Shown here piece by piece: positions 1 through 8,968 of a DNA stretch of 56,178 nt (position 1 is its first letter; every line of letters begins with the position of its first letter). The notes beneath the pieces were generated by a model that was given only the letters and a program-made list of their open reading frames with translations, did not search any database and had not been told where the DNA came from. The translations under genes and the position numbers were made by a program. Source of the DNA: Candidatus Paralachnospira avium (GTDB lineage: Bacteria; Bacillota; Clostridia; Lachnospirales; Lachnospiraceae); the NCBI GenBank assembly GCA_904420245.1, contig CAJFUL010000002.1, positions 1 to 56,178 on the forward strand. The letters run 5' to 3'.

Positions 1-75
1 CATAAACGATTACAAAGAAATCTGGGAGTATTAACTCCTTTTGAAAAACACGAACAGTATGTGTTGGTAGCATAA
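1..75 (+). CDS. Transposase, C-terminal 24 residues (IS3-like), cut by window edge
   Basis: Frame 1 is open from the first base to a TAA at 73-75 and encodes a short tail containing QRNLGVLTPFEKHEQ. This resembles the C-terminus of IS3-family OrfB integrase-type transposases, where a basic stretch is followed by L-x-x-L-T-P. A T-rich hairpin terminator and a probable IS end lie directly downstream, which supports the reading. The catalytic DDE core is outside the window, so the family call rests on the tail and the downstream end sequence only. Confidence 0.5.
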   Translation, partial: HKRLQRNLGVLTPFEKHEQYVLVA

Positions 76-78
76 AAT

Positions 79-128
79 TGCCACCAGCTTTTTACATCTG
101 GTGGCAGAAACAATTTTTATTTTTTTTA
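79..128 (+). terminator. Rho-independent terminator after the transposase
   Basis: A perfect 9-bp stem TGCCACCAG (79-87) pairs with CTGGTGGCA (98-106) across a 10-nt loop. A T-rich tract follows at 113-127. It lies 3 bases after the transposase stop and inside the proposed IS end. Confidence 0.8.
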
Positions 129-155
129 ATTGTCTACTTGACGGGGAGCAGTTCA

Positions 156-177
156 TTAGTGCGACAGCCCCATTTTT
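156..177 (+). repeat. Orphan right arm of a terminator-like hairpin next to the IS end
   Basis: TTAGTGCGACAGCCCC followed by ATTTTT is the right arm of a hairpin whose expected left arm, GGGGCTGTCGCACTAA, is not adjacent here. That exact left arm occurs at 56096-56111 in an intact hairpin at the other end of the window. The simplest reading is that the IS inserted into the hairpin loop and separated its two arms. Confidence 0.55.
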
Positions 178-197
178 CTATCATTTCCCGTTATTTT

Positions 198-2111
198 TTA
201 CAGATTTGGATCTGTGGGATCCCATGTTTGATTCACCGGAATGGGGGCCACCACCGGCCGGTCAAAAGGTCCAGGGTTTGCATCGTTATATACGATCACG
301 GTCGTTCCCACAGCGCACCTCTGATAAAGCCAATAGGCATCTCCGCACACCAACCGGATACAGCCAAGCGAGCGGATTGTCCCCAAACCATTATATCCCT
401 CCGGGATCATACTCCTGATATCCCCCTTGACAGAATATGTAATGGAATGGAATAGCACTCCCGGCACCGGTGTCAGCCTAGTGGCATACTGAGCATATGT
501 GCCATTAATCATATTTGCCCAACGATATTTTCCCAATGTCTTGAGCGTTCCCAACGGAGTATCATCTCCTGTAGAACACAGCATAGATCTAACAGGAATT
601 ACATAACCATTGACCCCGTCTCTGGCATATATAGTAACGCAATTCGCCTGCTTATTGATTCGGATCTGATATGTGGACTGAACTCCAATGATCCCATCCA
701 CATTTTGGCATAAACTGCCATCCGGATTAAAATAATACTTATATCCGTCAATATACTGCCATCCTGTCACGAAAATCCCATTTACTGCGTAGTAACGATT
801 ACCTCCGATCCTCTGCCATCCATTGCCTCCGCTTCTCACTCCGTTGGCAATATAATAATAGCGATTGCTTCCGATCTGATAATAACCTGGCCCGGTATAC
901 TCATGGTAAGCAACCGTACCAGTCACTACAGGCGCAACACCACTCTTGGCACCTATTCGGATCTCAAGTGCTTCGACCCGAAGCGCCAGCCCACTGGTTC
1001 CGGCCATTTCTCCATTTTTAGCCCAACCCAGCCAGCCATATCCTTCCACATGGACACGATAGTATACATCACATACATTGGCCAGCTCTCCTGTCAACCG
1101 GATCTGCAACGCCTCTACCCGCTTTGCTTTTCCGGTAGTTCCATTGACTGCCCCATCACGGCTCCAACTTTGCCATCCGAAACTCTGCACATGGGTCCGA
1201 TATTCGATGTTTCCTGAAAGATTGGTATCGCCGGTTAATTTTATGGCAACTGCCTCCAATCGTTTTTTCTCTCCCGTTGTCCCGCAGGCTGCTCCCTCCG
1301 ATACCCAATCCAGCCAGCCATGAGTCTGAGCATGCGCCTGATATGTAACACTGGGTAAAGAAGCGGAAGTACGTTCTGTGGAACCAGGGGCCTCTCCCCC
1401 TTTTTCCACCAATATGATCTGAATCGCTTCCAGCCGCTTTGCAAGTCCCGTTGTTCCAGACAGCTCGCCGTTTTTAGCCCAGTCCAGCCAGCCGAATGTC
1501 TGAGCATGGACCCGATAATAAATATCAAATTTTTCTGCTAATTCCCCCGTTAACCAGATCTTGATTCCTTCTAAACGTTTGGCTTGACCAGCCGTTCCGC
1601 TCATTTCCCCATCGGCTGCAGCCTTTTGCCATCCATAGGACTGTACATGAGTCTGATACTGGATACTCCCGCTATAATCTGTATCTTCAATGCTGATCCT
1701 GATTCCTTCCAGGCGCTTGGCCTGACCAATCGTTCCGCTTACCGCTCCGTCCGAAACTGTGCTCTGCCATCCATAAGTCTGGACATGAGTCTGATAGCGG
1801 ACCGTAGGAAGCACTATAGGCTCCTCTTCACTTTCTGTTTCCGTCGATTCCAAATCCGACGAAGACTCATTTTCACTTTCAGTCCCGATACCTGCGCTTT
1901 CTCCTTCTGTCTCAGGATCTGTCAATTCTTCTCCCGACAGCACAGAGGCCTCCGGTTCCTCTGCCTGGCTCTCCTGCGGCACTGCACTGCTTGTGAACTC
2001 GTCACTTGCCTGGCTCTCTTCTGCCCCTAAAACTGTAATCGTATTAAATAGCACAAGGACTGCCAGTATTATGACAAGAACCCGTTTCCACTGTTTTCTA
2101 TTATAACCCAT
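198..2111 (-). CDS. Secreted L,D-transpeptidase with six ChW repeats and cell-wall-binding repeats
   Basis: Predicted extracytoplasmic enzyme that forms peptidoglycan cross-links or attaches proteins through the YkuD fold. Order: signal peptide or membrane anchor (about 1-30), acidic Ser/Glu-rich linker (to about 100), six ChW repeats (about 105-385, each with a conserved GW and a G-x-x-x-G-x-x-G-x-A-K-R-x-E pattern), aromatic choline-binding-like repeats (about 400-470) and a C-terminal YkuD domain. The catalytic signature SLGCIRL is intact with an upstream His (VLFHS). The reading frame opens with a TTG at 2117, but GGGAGGG is correctly spaced only from the ATG at 2111, so I use that start. 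It lies 109 bp after ugd and may be transcribed alone. Confidence 0.85.
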   Translation of the reverse strand: MGYNRKQWKRVLVIILAVLVLFNTITVLGAEESQASDEFTSSAVPQESQAEEPEASVLSGEELTDPETEGESAGIGTESENESSSDLESTETESEEEPIVLPTVRYQTHVQTYGWQSTVSDGAVSGTIGQAKRLEGIRISIEDTDYSGSIQYQTHVQSYGWQKAAADGEMSGTAGQAKRLEGIKIWLTGELAEKFDIYYRVHAQTFGWLDWAKNGELSGTTGLAKRLEAIQIILVEKGGEAPGSTERTSASLPSVTYQAHAQTHGWLDWVSEGAACGTTGEKKRLEAVAIKLTGDTNLSGNIEYRTHVQSFGWQSWSRDGAVNGTTGKAKRVEALQIRLTGELANVCDVYYRVHVEGYGWLGWAKNGEMAGTSGLALRVEALEIRIGAKSGVAPVVTGTVAYHEYTGPGYYQIGSNRYYYIANGVRSGGNGWQRIGGNRYYAVNGIFVTGWQYIDGYKYYFNPDGSLCQNVDGIIGVQSTYQIRINKQANCVTIYARDGVNGYVIPVRSMLCSTGDDTPLGTLKTLGKYRWANMINGTYAQYATRLTPVPGVLFHSITYSVKGDIRSMIPEGYNGLGTIRSLGCIRLVCGDAYWLYQRCAVGTTVIVYNDANPGPFDRPVVAPIPVNQTWDPTDPNL

Positions 2112-2219
2112 TCTCAACTGCCCTCCCTTTCTGCTTTTTTATTTTACTCCGTTTCATAACAATTTTCCAGTGCTTATCATAATTTTTAAGAATTGTAATG
2201 TTTTCTATACTTCTGCATT

Positions 2220-3467
2220 TTAATCCCTGAAGAAGATATCCCTGGTATAAACCTTTTCTTTAACGTCATCCAGACAATGATCATAGCGATTGGCAATGAT
2301 CACCTGGCTCTGTTCTTTAAAAATCTCCAACCGGTTCACGATCCTGCTTCCAAAAAAGGTTTCCTCATCATTCAACGACGGCTCATAAATGATAACCGAA
2401 GCACCTTTGGCCTTTACCCGTTTCATAACTCCCTGAATACTGCTTTGCCTGAAGTTATCACTGTTACTCTTCATTGTAAGGCGATAGACACCGATCACAA
2501 CTGGCTTCTCCTGACTTTGCTCAATGCTGTCATCTTCCCATCCGGAATATCCTGCCTTCTGGAGCACCCTGTCAGCAATAAAATCTTTTCTAGTCCGATT
2601 ACTCTGAACAATCGCTTCAATCAAATTTTCCGGCACGTTTTCATAATTCGCCAACAGCTGTTTGGTATCTTTTGGAAGGCAATATCCCCCATATCCAAAA
2701 GAGGGATTGTTATAATGCGCTCCGATCCTGGGATCCAGGCAAACGCCTTCAATGATCTTCTTCGCATCCAAGCCTTTCATCTCTGCATAGGTATCCAACT
2801 CATTGAAATAACTGACCCGCAGTGCCAGATATGTGTTGGCAAAGAGCTTGACCGCTTCCGCCTCTGTTGAACCCATGACCAACGTATCTATTTCTTTTTT
2901 GACTGCCCCTTCCTTCAAAAGCGCCGCAAACTCATAAGCTACTCTCACTGCATGCTCATTTCCCGTATCTGTACCAACAATAATCCTGGAAGGATAAAGA
3001 TTATCGTATAGCGCTTTCGATTCTCTTAAAAATTCCGGACTAAATAAAATATTAGGATTTCCGGTTCTTTCCCGTATCTGTTTCGTATAGCCCACCGGGA
3101 CTGTAGACTTGATGACAATATAGGCTTCCGGATGATATTCCATGACCTGGCGAATAACAGATTCCACCGCCGATGTATCAAAAAAGTTTTTTTGAGAATC
3201 ATAATTTGTCGGAGCAGCCACTACAACAAAATCAGCCGCACTGTACGCCGATTCCGCATCCATTGTCGCTGTCAGCCTTAAAGGCTTATCCACAAGATAT
3301 TTTTCAATATACTCGTCCTGGATCGGGGATTTCTTTTGATTGACCAGTTCCACCCGCTCCGGAAGGATATCAACCGCATACACTCTATGATGCTGAGAAA
3401 GCAAAACTGCCATCGACAACCCCACATACCCCATTCCTGCAACCGCAATCACATAATCTTTTTTCAT
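2220..3467 (-). CDS. ugd: UDP-glucose 6-dehydrogenase
   Basis: Cytoplasmic NAD-dependent enzyme that oxidises UDP-glucose (or a related UDP-hexose) to the uronate in two steps, supplying hexuronic acid to the polysaccharide. The N-terminal Rossmann motif GMGYVG is at residues 11-16. The catalytic cysteine is Cys263 in [11 protein letters not shown], and the conserved K207/N211 pair (VKLFANTY) is present. Length 415 is normal for the family. The ATG overlaps the stop of the upstream glycosyltransferase by 4 bp and has a GGGGGGA-type ribosome-binding site. It is the last gene of the rmlC-led transcription unit. Confidence 0.93.
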   Translation of the reverse strand: MKKDYVIAVAGMGYVGLSMAVLLSQHHRVYAVDILPERVELVNQKKSPIQDEYIEKYLVDKPLRLTATMDAESAYSAADFVVVAAPTNYDSQKNFFDTSAVESVIRQVMEYHPEAYIVIKSTVPVGYTKQIRERTGNPNILFSPEFLRESKALYDNLYPSRIIVGTDTGNEHAVRVAYEFAALLKEGAVKKEIDTLVMGSTEAEAVKLFANTYLALRVSYFNELDTYAEMKGLDAKKIIEGVCLDPRIGAHYNNPSFGYGGYCLPKDTKQLLANYENVPENLIEAIVQSNRTRKDFIADRVLQKAGYSGWEDDSIEQSQEKPVVIGVYRLTMKSNSDNFRQSSIQGVMKRVKAKGASVIIYEPSLNDEETFFGSRIVNRLEIFKEQSQVIIANRYDHCLDDVKEKVYTRDIFFRD

Positions 3468-4456
3468 TCTATCCCCCTCTTCTCTCTGTCTTTTTTAGAT
3501 AGTTCTAATATTTTTTCTGCTAAAGCCTTAGAATCACCCATTTTCACATAATAGATCCCATCGTCTTTTTCATCAAACAACTCATGATTTGCCGGATTGT
3601 CTCCTAAGATCATGGGTTTCTTCATCGCCCGATAAATATAAGCTTTCCCTGGAATTGTACGTTTTGCCTTGTTTATCTGATCATTAAAATGCCCCGCCAA
3701 ACACAGATCTGCTTGTGAAATCTTTTCAGCCAATTCTTCCTGAGACAACCATTCAAAATAAGATACATTGTCAAGAGGGTCCCTATCTTTCCGATTGACC
3801 GGCCCCACAATATAAAAATAAATGCGCTCTTCATTCCTCAGCAAATGAACCGCATCCAGAATTACAGAAATTCCTTGCAAAGGAAGTATACTGCCAAAAT
3901 ATAAAACAACAAATTTATCCTGAAGTTCCGGCGTCTTCTTCTGCTCTCTCGGATAATATATAGAACGATTTGCCTTCAAATATAAGGTATACTCCTTATG
4001 GGCATCAGCGCCTAATTCTTCTGCAAAATACCGTCCATGCGCCTTTGTATCTGTCACAATATAGTCAGCCGCTTTTAACGTTTTCCGATCCAATGCTTTT
4101 AAATATTTTGCCAGTAAACTGTTATCCTTAAATTTTTTTCTGTCCCACACAAACGTATCATACAGGGAAATAAAAAAATCAATTGCCAACTCTTTTTTTC
4201 TGAGTTTTTTCCAGAAAGGAACAATCAATTGGGGAGAAAAACCCACGAACGAAATATCAAAATCTTTTATGTTAATCTTCAGTAATTTCCCAAATACCGA
4301 GAACAAACGCTTGATATAGCTTTTATCATAAGAACCGATCACAGCCAACGAAGCTGCCTTTTCTTTAAGCAGCTCTATTTCCTGAGTATTTCGAATATAA
4401 TCCAAATTTTTGGTCGTGACAAAGAGTACCCTTTTGTTTTCCAAAAAATCAAGCAT
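3464..4456 (-). CDS. Glycosyltransferase, GT4-like (GT-B fold)
   Basis: Predicted cytoplasmic sugar transferase that builds the surface polysaccharide repeat. The C-terminal half shows the GT-B nucleotide-sugar domain: a strand reading [13 protein letters not shown], then YFYIVGP, a WLSQEEL helix start, and a donor-site region with [13 protein letters not shown]. The N-terminal half is divergent and Lys-rich. Length 330 is slightly short for GT4. It overlaps the upstream flippase-like gene by 8 bp and ugd by 4 bp, so translation is probably coupled. Donor and acceptor cannot be told from sequence. Confidence 0.75.
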   Translation of the reverse strand: MLDFLENKRVLFVTTKNLDYIRNTQEIELLKEKAASLAVIGSYDKSYIKRLFSVFGKLLKINIKDFDISFVGFSPQLIVPFWKKLRKKELAIDFFISLYDTFVWDRKKFKDNSLLAKYLKALDRKTLKAADYIVTDTKAHGRYFAEELGADAHKEYTLYLKANRSIYYPREQKKTPELQDKFVVLYFGSILPLQGISVILDAVHLLRNEERIYFYIVGPVNRKDRDPLDNVSYFEWLSQEELAEKISQADLCLAGHFNDQINKAKRTIPGKAYIYRAMKKPMILGDNPANHELFDEKDDGIYYVKMGDSKALAEKILELSKKDREKRGIE

Positions 4457-5390
4457 TTTCTTTTTTTCTCCCTGTTAGCATATAATAAACCTTAAATCCA
4501 ATAAACGCCACGATCTCTCCCAGGATTGTCCAGATCCTGGACGTCACAACGATCAAAAGGACCAATTCATGGGCCTGGCTATCCCCTAAAAGGATCCGAA
4601 GGATTGCCTCACGAATCCCCATTCCATTGGGTAACGGACTTATAAATCCTACGACCCAGGAGACTGGATAGGACAAGACCAAAACAATTCCCTGCAAAAA
4701 ATCTATGCTTGAAAACGCAGCCACCAAAATAATCAGACCGATTCCAGTGACCACCCAGGCGCCCGTATACTGCAACAGGATCCGATAAACAAAGCTTCTT
4801 CTTAATGTAATCTCTCCGCAATCCTTCTTTAAAATCTTAGCCAGAATTTTAATCCCCAGATTAATACAGTTGGGCAAAAAGACAAGAACAACCCCAATCC
4901 CGATCACACACACCGCAATAAGGGCTGTCTGCATTCCTGTTTGGAATAAAAAGGGAATAAGAAGTACAAAAAACAACCCGCTGGAAACAATTTGAAATAC
5001 ATATTCTAATATGATGCTGACGGTCGTTGCCTGCTTGGATACTCCTTTTTGATTGCAGAAATATGCCTTTCCCACAATACTCCATATCCCCCCCGGAATA
5101 TATCTTGCCAGAGCGCTGACCATATGCGCGTTCAGGTACTCCCTTCGCCCAGGCCCCTTTTCCATTCTCCACAAAAGATAAGTCCAGTTATATCCTGTAA
5201 ACAAAAACGCAGCAGCATACACACCTATGGACAGGAGGAAAAGAGACAGATTCATATTGGATAAATATGGACGGATGGCAGCCCAATTATCAACGATCTC
5301 CTTAACCATGAACCATATGATCAGCACTCCTATGGCCAGGCCAAGCGCTTTGACAACCGTTTTTTTCCAATTTTTTTTCTTCGTTCTCAA
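4449..5390 (-). CDS. LPG-synthase-TM/UPF0104 family flippase-like membrane protein
   Basis: Integral membrane protein of 313 residues with about 8 hydrophobic segments and no soluble domain. The late motif SPLPNGMGIREAIL matches the P-x-G-x-G-x-R-E signature of the lysylphosphatidylglycerol-synthase transmembrane family (PF03706). Members beside polysaccharide genes are often proposed to move lipid-linked sugars or polyprenyl-phosphate carriers. The start is a TTG (5390-5388) that overlaps the TGA stop of the upstream GT2 gene. It directly follows a DPM-like glycosyltransferase, a common pairing that suggests a carrier-linked sugar modification branch. Confidence 0.75.
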   Translation of the reverse strand: MRTKKKNWKKTVVKALGLAIGVLIIWFMVKEIVDNWAAIRPYLSNMNLSLFLLSIGVYAAAFLFTGYNWTYLLWRMEKGPGRREYLNAHMVSALARYIPGGIWSIVGKAYFCNQKGVSKQATTVSIILEYVFQIVSSGLFFVLLIPFLFQTGMQTALIAVCVIGIGVVLVFLPNCINLGIKILAKILKKDCGEITLRRSFVYRILLQYTGAWVVTGIGLIILVAAFSSIDFLQGIVLVLSYPVSWVVGFISPLPNGMGIREAILRILLGDSQAHELVLLIVVTSRIWTILGEIVAFIGFKVYYMLTGRKKENA

Positions 5391-6361
5391 TACTGTTTTT
5401 CTTCCTTCTCTTGCTGTTTCACTCCATCATAATCCATTTTCCGGACATGATATTGTACATCTTCCAAAAGCTTACGATTTGCAGCGATAACATCCGCCAA
5501 AAAGCCAATCACAATTGTCTGGAACCCTAAAAGAAGCAGTGTACTACACAAAATCAACGATTGAATATGTCCGCTTCCCGTTCCCATAAAAAAGTACACC
5601 AGGAAACGGATTCCCAACGCAGCTCCCAAAAGAAAGATGATGCTTCCGATAATAGCAAAAAACTTCATGGGCTTGTACATCATAAAAGCCCTAAAGATCG
5701 TGACCATAGATTTTTTCACGTATCCGAACATACTGCTGAACAGACGGGAAGGACGAAGTTCTTCATTGGTCCGGATCGGAACCGAATCCATTGCGATTTT
5801 GCTCCTTCCCGCCTGGACGATTGTTTCCAATGTATATGTGTATTCATTAACAACATTCATACGCATGGCAGCTTCCCGACTGTATGCCCGAAACCCACTG
5901 GGCGCATCTGGAATATCACTCTTAGAAGCTTTGCGCACCACAAAGCTTCCCAAATGCTGTAGTTTCTTTTTTAAAGGTGAAAAATGCTCCGTTTCATCAA
6001 TCGGTCTGGCCCCGATCACGATATCTGTTTTCCCCTCTATAATGGGACGTACCAGCTTTTCAATATCATCTGCACAGTACTGATTATCCGCATCTGTATT
6101 GACGATAATATCCGCACCGTTTCGAAGACAGGCGTCCAGGCCAGCCATAAACCCTTTGGCCAGCCCTTTATTTCTCCTAAAATTTACCACATAATGTACA
6201 CCCCAGTTCCGAGCGACTTCCACTGTCCTATCCTTACTGCCATCATTGATGATCAGATACTCGATCTCATCAATCCCGTCGATATGCTTCGGAAGCGCAT
6301 CCAGCGCAATGGTCAAAGTTTTCTCCTCATTATAACAGGGGATTTGAATGATCAATTTCAT
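5387..6361 (-). CDS. GT2 glycosyltransferase, polyprenyl-phosphate sugar transferase type, with two C-terminal TM helices
   Basis: Predicted to transfer a sugar from a nucleotide donor to polyprenyl phosphate at the inner membrane face. The N-terminal GT-A domain has the opening IIQIPCYNEE, the INDGSKD strand and a metal-binding NTDADNQY motif. Two hydrophobic segments around residues 230-290 anchor it, as in DPM1/GtrB-like enzymes. A strong ribosome-binding site (GGGAGG) precedes the ATG. It overlaps the end of the upstream membrane protein by 32 bp. With the adjacent PF03706-type protein it could form a synthase-flippase pair supplying a lipid-linked sugar for use outside the membrane. Confidence 0.85.
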   Translation of the reverse strand: MKLIIQIPCYNEEKTLTIALDALPKHIDGIDEIEYLIINDGSKDRTVEVARNWGVHYVVNFRRNKGLAKGFMAGLDACLRNGADIIVNTDADNQYCADDIEKLVRPIIEGKTDIVIGARPIDETEHFSPLKKKLQHLGSFVVRKASKSDIPDAPSGFRAYSREAAMRMNVVNEYTYTLETIVQAGRSKIAMDSVPIRTNEELRPSRLFSSMFGYVKKSMVTIFRAFMMYKPMKFFAIIGSIIFLLGAALGIRFLVYFFMGTGSGHIQSLILCSTLLLLGFQTIVIGFLADVIAANRKLLEDVQYHVRKMDYDGVKQQEKEEKQY

Positions 6362-8945
6362 CTTTTGCCTCCCTACCCTTCCTTCTCTGCATTATATATT
6401 GGAGCAAATACAAAACAGAAATACCAATAAATAACTGCATAACAGGATACGCTCCTGCCATATAAGTCATCCTTTCATCTGTGTTCCACGCCTCAATGTA
6501 AGTATAAGACACACCAATGGCTAAGGCACATAGACTCACTAAAATCCCTAAAAGGACTAAAACAACTGCCCCAATTTGAGTTTTCTTCCGTTCCTTTTTA
6601 TCTATGAAAAAGCAAATAACAAGACCTAAGAAACTTGCACATCCCAATACCGCTAACATTAAACCTGTGCGACTATAAATTTCCGTCATCGCCCCAAACA
6701 GACGAAGCGGCTTTTCACCACGCATTAATACTGGATCCGAAATCGCAGTCACTTCCGCTTTATCCAGACTGATGATAAAAGAATCTTCATATATAATGTG
6801 ACCTATATTATCCTTATCTTTTAAATTATATGACTTTTCCAATACCCCCGACACATAGACCAAAAGTTCAAGGCTATCCATAGTTTTCGCCTCAAATTCC
6901 GTTGTAAAACGACACTCTTTGGCACCTTCATAGGTCATTCCCTGCGATTTAAAATATTGATAAATATCAATATCCCCTCCTGAATTTTCAATATAATAAG
7001 CTTCACTTCCGTCAGCAACCAAAACTAATTGAAGATCATCTGCACTATTCACAGGGAATCCCCAACCCTGCAATGAAAGCTTCTGCCTATTCTCTCTCCC
7101 AACCGGCGAACCATAAATGGCCTCTATTTCTCGAAGTCCATCTTCATCGCCGTATCCAGGCATATTCCTTAATTCAATTTTCTCATAATTAACCAACCAT
7201 TTTACTGTCTCTGATATTTTATCCGCAAGGAGAGAAGGATAGTAGTCTTTCCATCTGTTAATCAATGATGAGCTAACATATCTGTCCTGCTTCTGCAATT
7301 CTCCAGTTTCAAAGCCTGTTTTCAGCTCATTCACCACTTTTTCATAAAAACGTTCTGCTGATACCGCACTTCCATAATATCCGGCCTGCTCAACCGCATC
7401 CCGAATTGCCCATAAAAAATAACCGCCTTCTATTTCTCCATCGTCTGCTCCGGTTCCCCATAGCTGCCAATCGCTGTCATAAATCCAATCTATTTCTTTT
7501 TTAATCGAATTTAATGTTGGGCTAACTTCACACAGTCTTTCTACTGTATCATGATTTACCTGTACATATTCAATCTCCTTATCTTGTTTCACAGAATAGA
7601 TCAAATTCATCATTTCTCCAAATGAAGAATTATCTATTTCGCTGATCGTTGCCACTCCATAATGGTATTGATTTATTTTTTTTATAATTCCATTACTTAA
7701 AAGAATACTCAATGCCGGAAAAGATATCAATGCAATTTTCAAAACCAACTTTTTTTTATCTTTTCCATTTTCAACAATAAGCGCAATCAATAAACATATA
7801 CTGGCACCACCAATAAACGGCAACATCCAGACAGAGTCCTCTCGAACATTCCAGAAGACTCCAACAGAAAGCCCGCTCAGAACTGTCCATGGAATCATAT
7901 TCCTAATGTTTTCTTTTCTGCGAAAGAAAAGACCTGCCAATGCCGAAATTATCAAAATGACAAGCGGAGGGATGATAGACATGCGATACGTTCTCTGAGT
8001 ATAAGAAAAATTATACATAACCGGAGACAAAAGTAAATAAAAATAAAGGCACGTCTTAAATATTCTATTGCAGATCACTTTACGAAATGCCAAAATGCAA
8101 ATACACGCCGCAAATACATTAAACAATCCCAAAGCCAGCATAACCGAAATGCCCATGCCATTGCACAACGCTACAAACACTGAATATAAAGGCCTTTTTA
8201 TCAGTGTTTTGCTGCCATATTCCCCTAACCAATTACCTTGTATTAAATTAGAAACCCACTTTACAAATAAAGTATCGTCATGAGGCAGCTCCGTCGTGCC
8301 ATACTGAGGAATTTGTTTATACCACCATAGATAGATCAGCGTAAATATAAGACATACTCCCCAAAAATATCGATTATCCCAAAAAACTTTTTTCAAATGG
8401 GGAACAAACGACTGCTTTTCTTTTTGATAACAATATAAAAAATACCATACTGTTAACATTATCAGCAAATATATGGCCGTCCCAATGCCTAACATCAGAA
8501 GCTTAACTCCCCTGTCAGACTCGAATACCCCTCTTATATTCTGCAACACCCCCTCACCAACAACTAAACTTCCATCACTTTCTTGAATCAAATTATTTCC
8601 ATCTACAATCGAAGAGGCTTCAGAAGTATTAATATGAAATCCTTCAACCCCAAAGCCATACACGCGGATATCTTGGATATCGCATTGCCCTTCTTCTGTC
8701 TCAAATACCATTTTTTTAATATTACGATATTTTCCCGAAATAAAAAACTCTGCCTCACCAGTTAAAACAACCGATTTCATGGTTTTGGCATCATCTTCCG
8801 TATAAACAGATAAAGAATAATGGGTTACATTTTGATCCGATGTCCTTACATCTATCCTTATATATGGCGCATTATATTCCTGCAAAAGGAGTACAGCTGC
8901 CATTACAAAATATATTACAACTGCTATGATCCACTTTTTTTTCAT
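6330..8945 (-). CDS. Large membrane protein, probable GT-C-type glycosyltransferase, uncharacterised
   Basis: 871 residues. One TM segment at about 5-22 is followed by an exposed beta-rich region (to about 150), a block of TM helices (about 155-425), a large exposed domain (about 430-770) and three C-terminal TM helices. After the third TM helix comes PHDDTLFVKW (Asp-Asp near residue 223), then GNWLGEYG and a LIKRPLYSVF segment. An acidic pair in the first outer loop is the usual catalytic feature of GT-C enzymes that use polyprenyl-phosphate sugars. The downstream lipid-sugar synthase supplies such a donor type. The function is inferred from topology and I do not recognise a named family. 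Confidence 0.55.
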   Translation of the reverse strand: MKKKWIIAVVIYFVMAAVLLLQEYNAPYIRIDVRTSDQNVTHYSLSVYTEDDAKTMKSVVLTGEAEFFISGKYRNIKKMVFETEEGQCDIQDIRVYGFGVEGFHINTSEASSIVDGNNLIQESDGSLVVGEGVLQNIRGVFESDRGVKLLMLGIGTAIYLLIMLTVWYFLYCYQKEKQSFVPHLKKVFWDNRYFWGVCLIFTLIYLWWYKQIPQYGTTELPHDDTLFVKWVSNLIQGNWLGEYGSKTLIKRPLYSVFVALCNGMGISVMLALGLFNVFAACICILAFRKVICNRIFKTCLYFYLLLSPVMYNFSYTQRTYRMSIIPPLVILIISALAGLFFRRKENIRNMIPWTVLSGLSVGVFWNVREDSVWMLPFIGGASICLLIALIVENGKDKKKLVLKIALISFPALSILLSNGIIKKINQYHYGVATISEIDNSSFGEMMNLIYSVKQDKEIEYVQVNHDTVERLCEVSPTLNSIKKEIDWIYDSDWQLWGTGADDGEIEGGYFLWAIRDAVEQAGYYGSAVSAERFYEKVVNELKTGFETGELQKQDRYVSSSLINRWKDYYPSLLADKISETVKWLVNYEKIELRNMPGYGDEDGLREIEAIYGSPVGRENRQKLSLQGWGFPVNSADDLQLVLVADGSEAYYIENSGGDIDIYQYFKSQGMTYEGAKECRFTTEFEAKTMDSLELLVYVSGVLEKSYNLKDKDNIGHIIYEDSFIISLDKAEVTAISDPVLMRGEKPLRLFGAMTEIYSRTGLMLAVLGCASFLGLVICFFIDKKERKKTQIGAVVLVLLGILVSLCALAIGVSYTYIEAWNTDERMTYMAGAYPVMQLFIGISVLYLLQYIMQRRKGREAKDEIDHSNPLL

Positions 8946-8968
8946 AATCCACTTGTCCTTTATCTCGA

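Larger units (their letters stand above)
1..155 (+). mobile_element. Right end of an IS3-like insertion sequence
   Basis: The segment contains the transposase tail (1-75), a terminator hairpin (79-106) and, at 131-155, a sequence whose reverse complement begins TGAACTGCTCCCC. Many IS3-family ends have the form TGAACTGC-CCCC, so I place the element boundary at 155. The sequence beyond it (156-171) matches a hairpin arm at the far end of the window and is not taken as part of the IS. The left end is outside the window, so the inverted-repeat match and target duplication cannot be verified. Confidence 0.5.
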
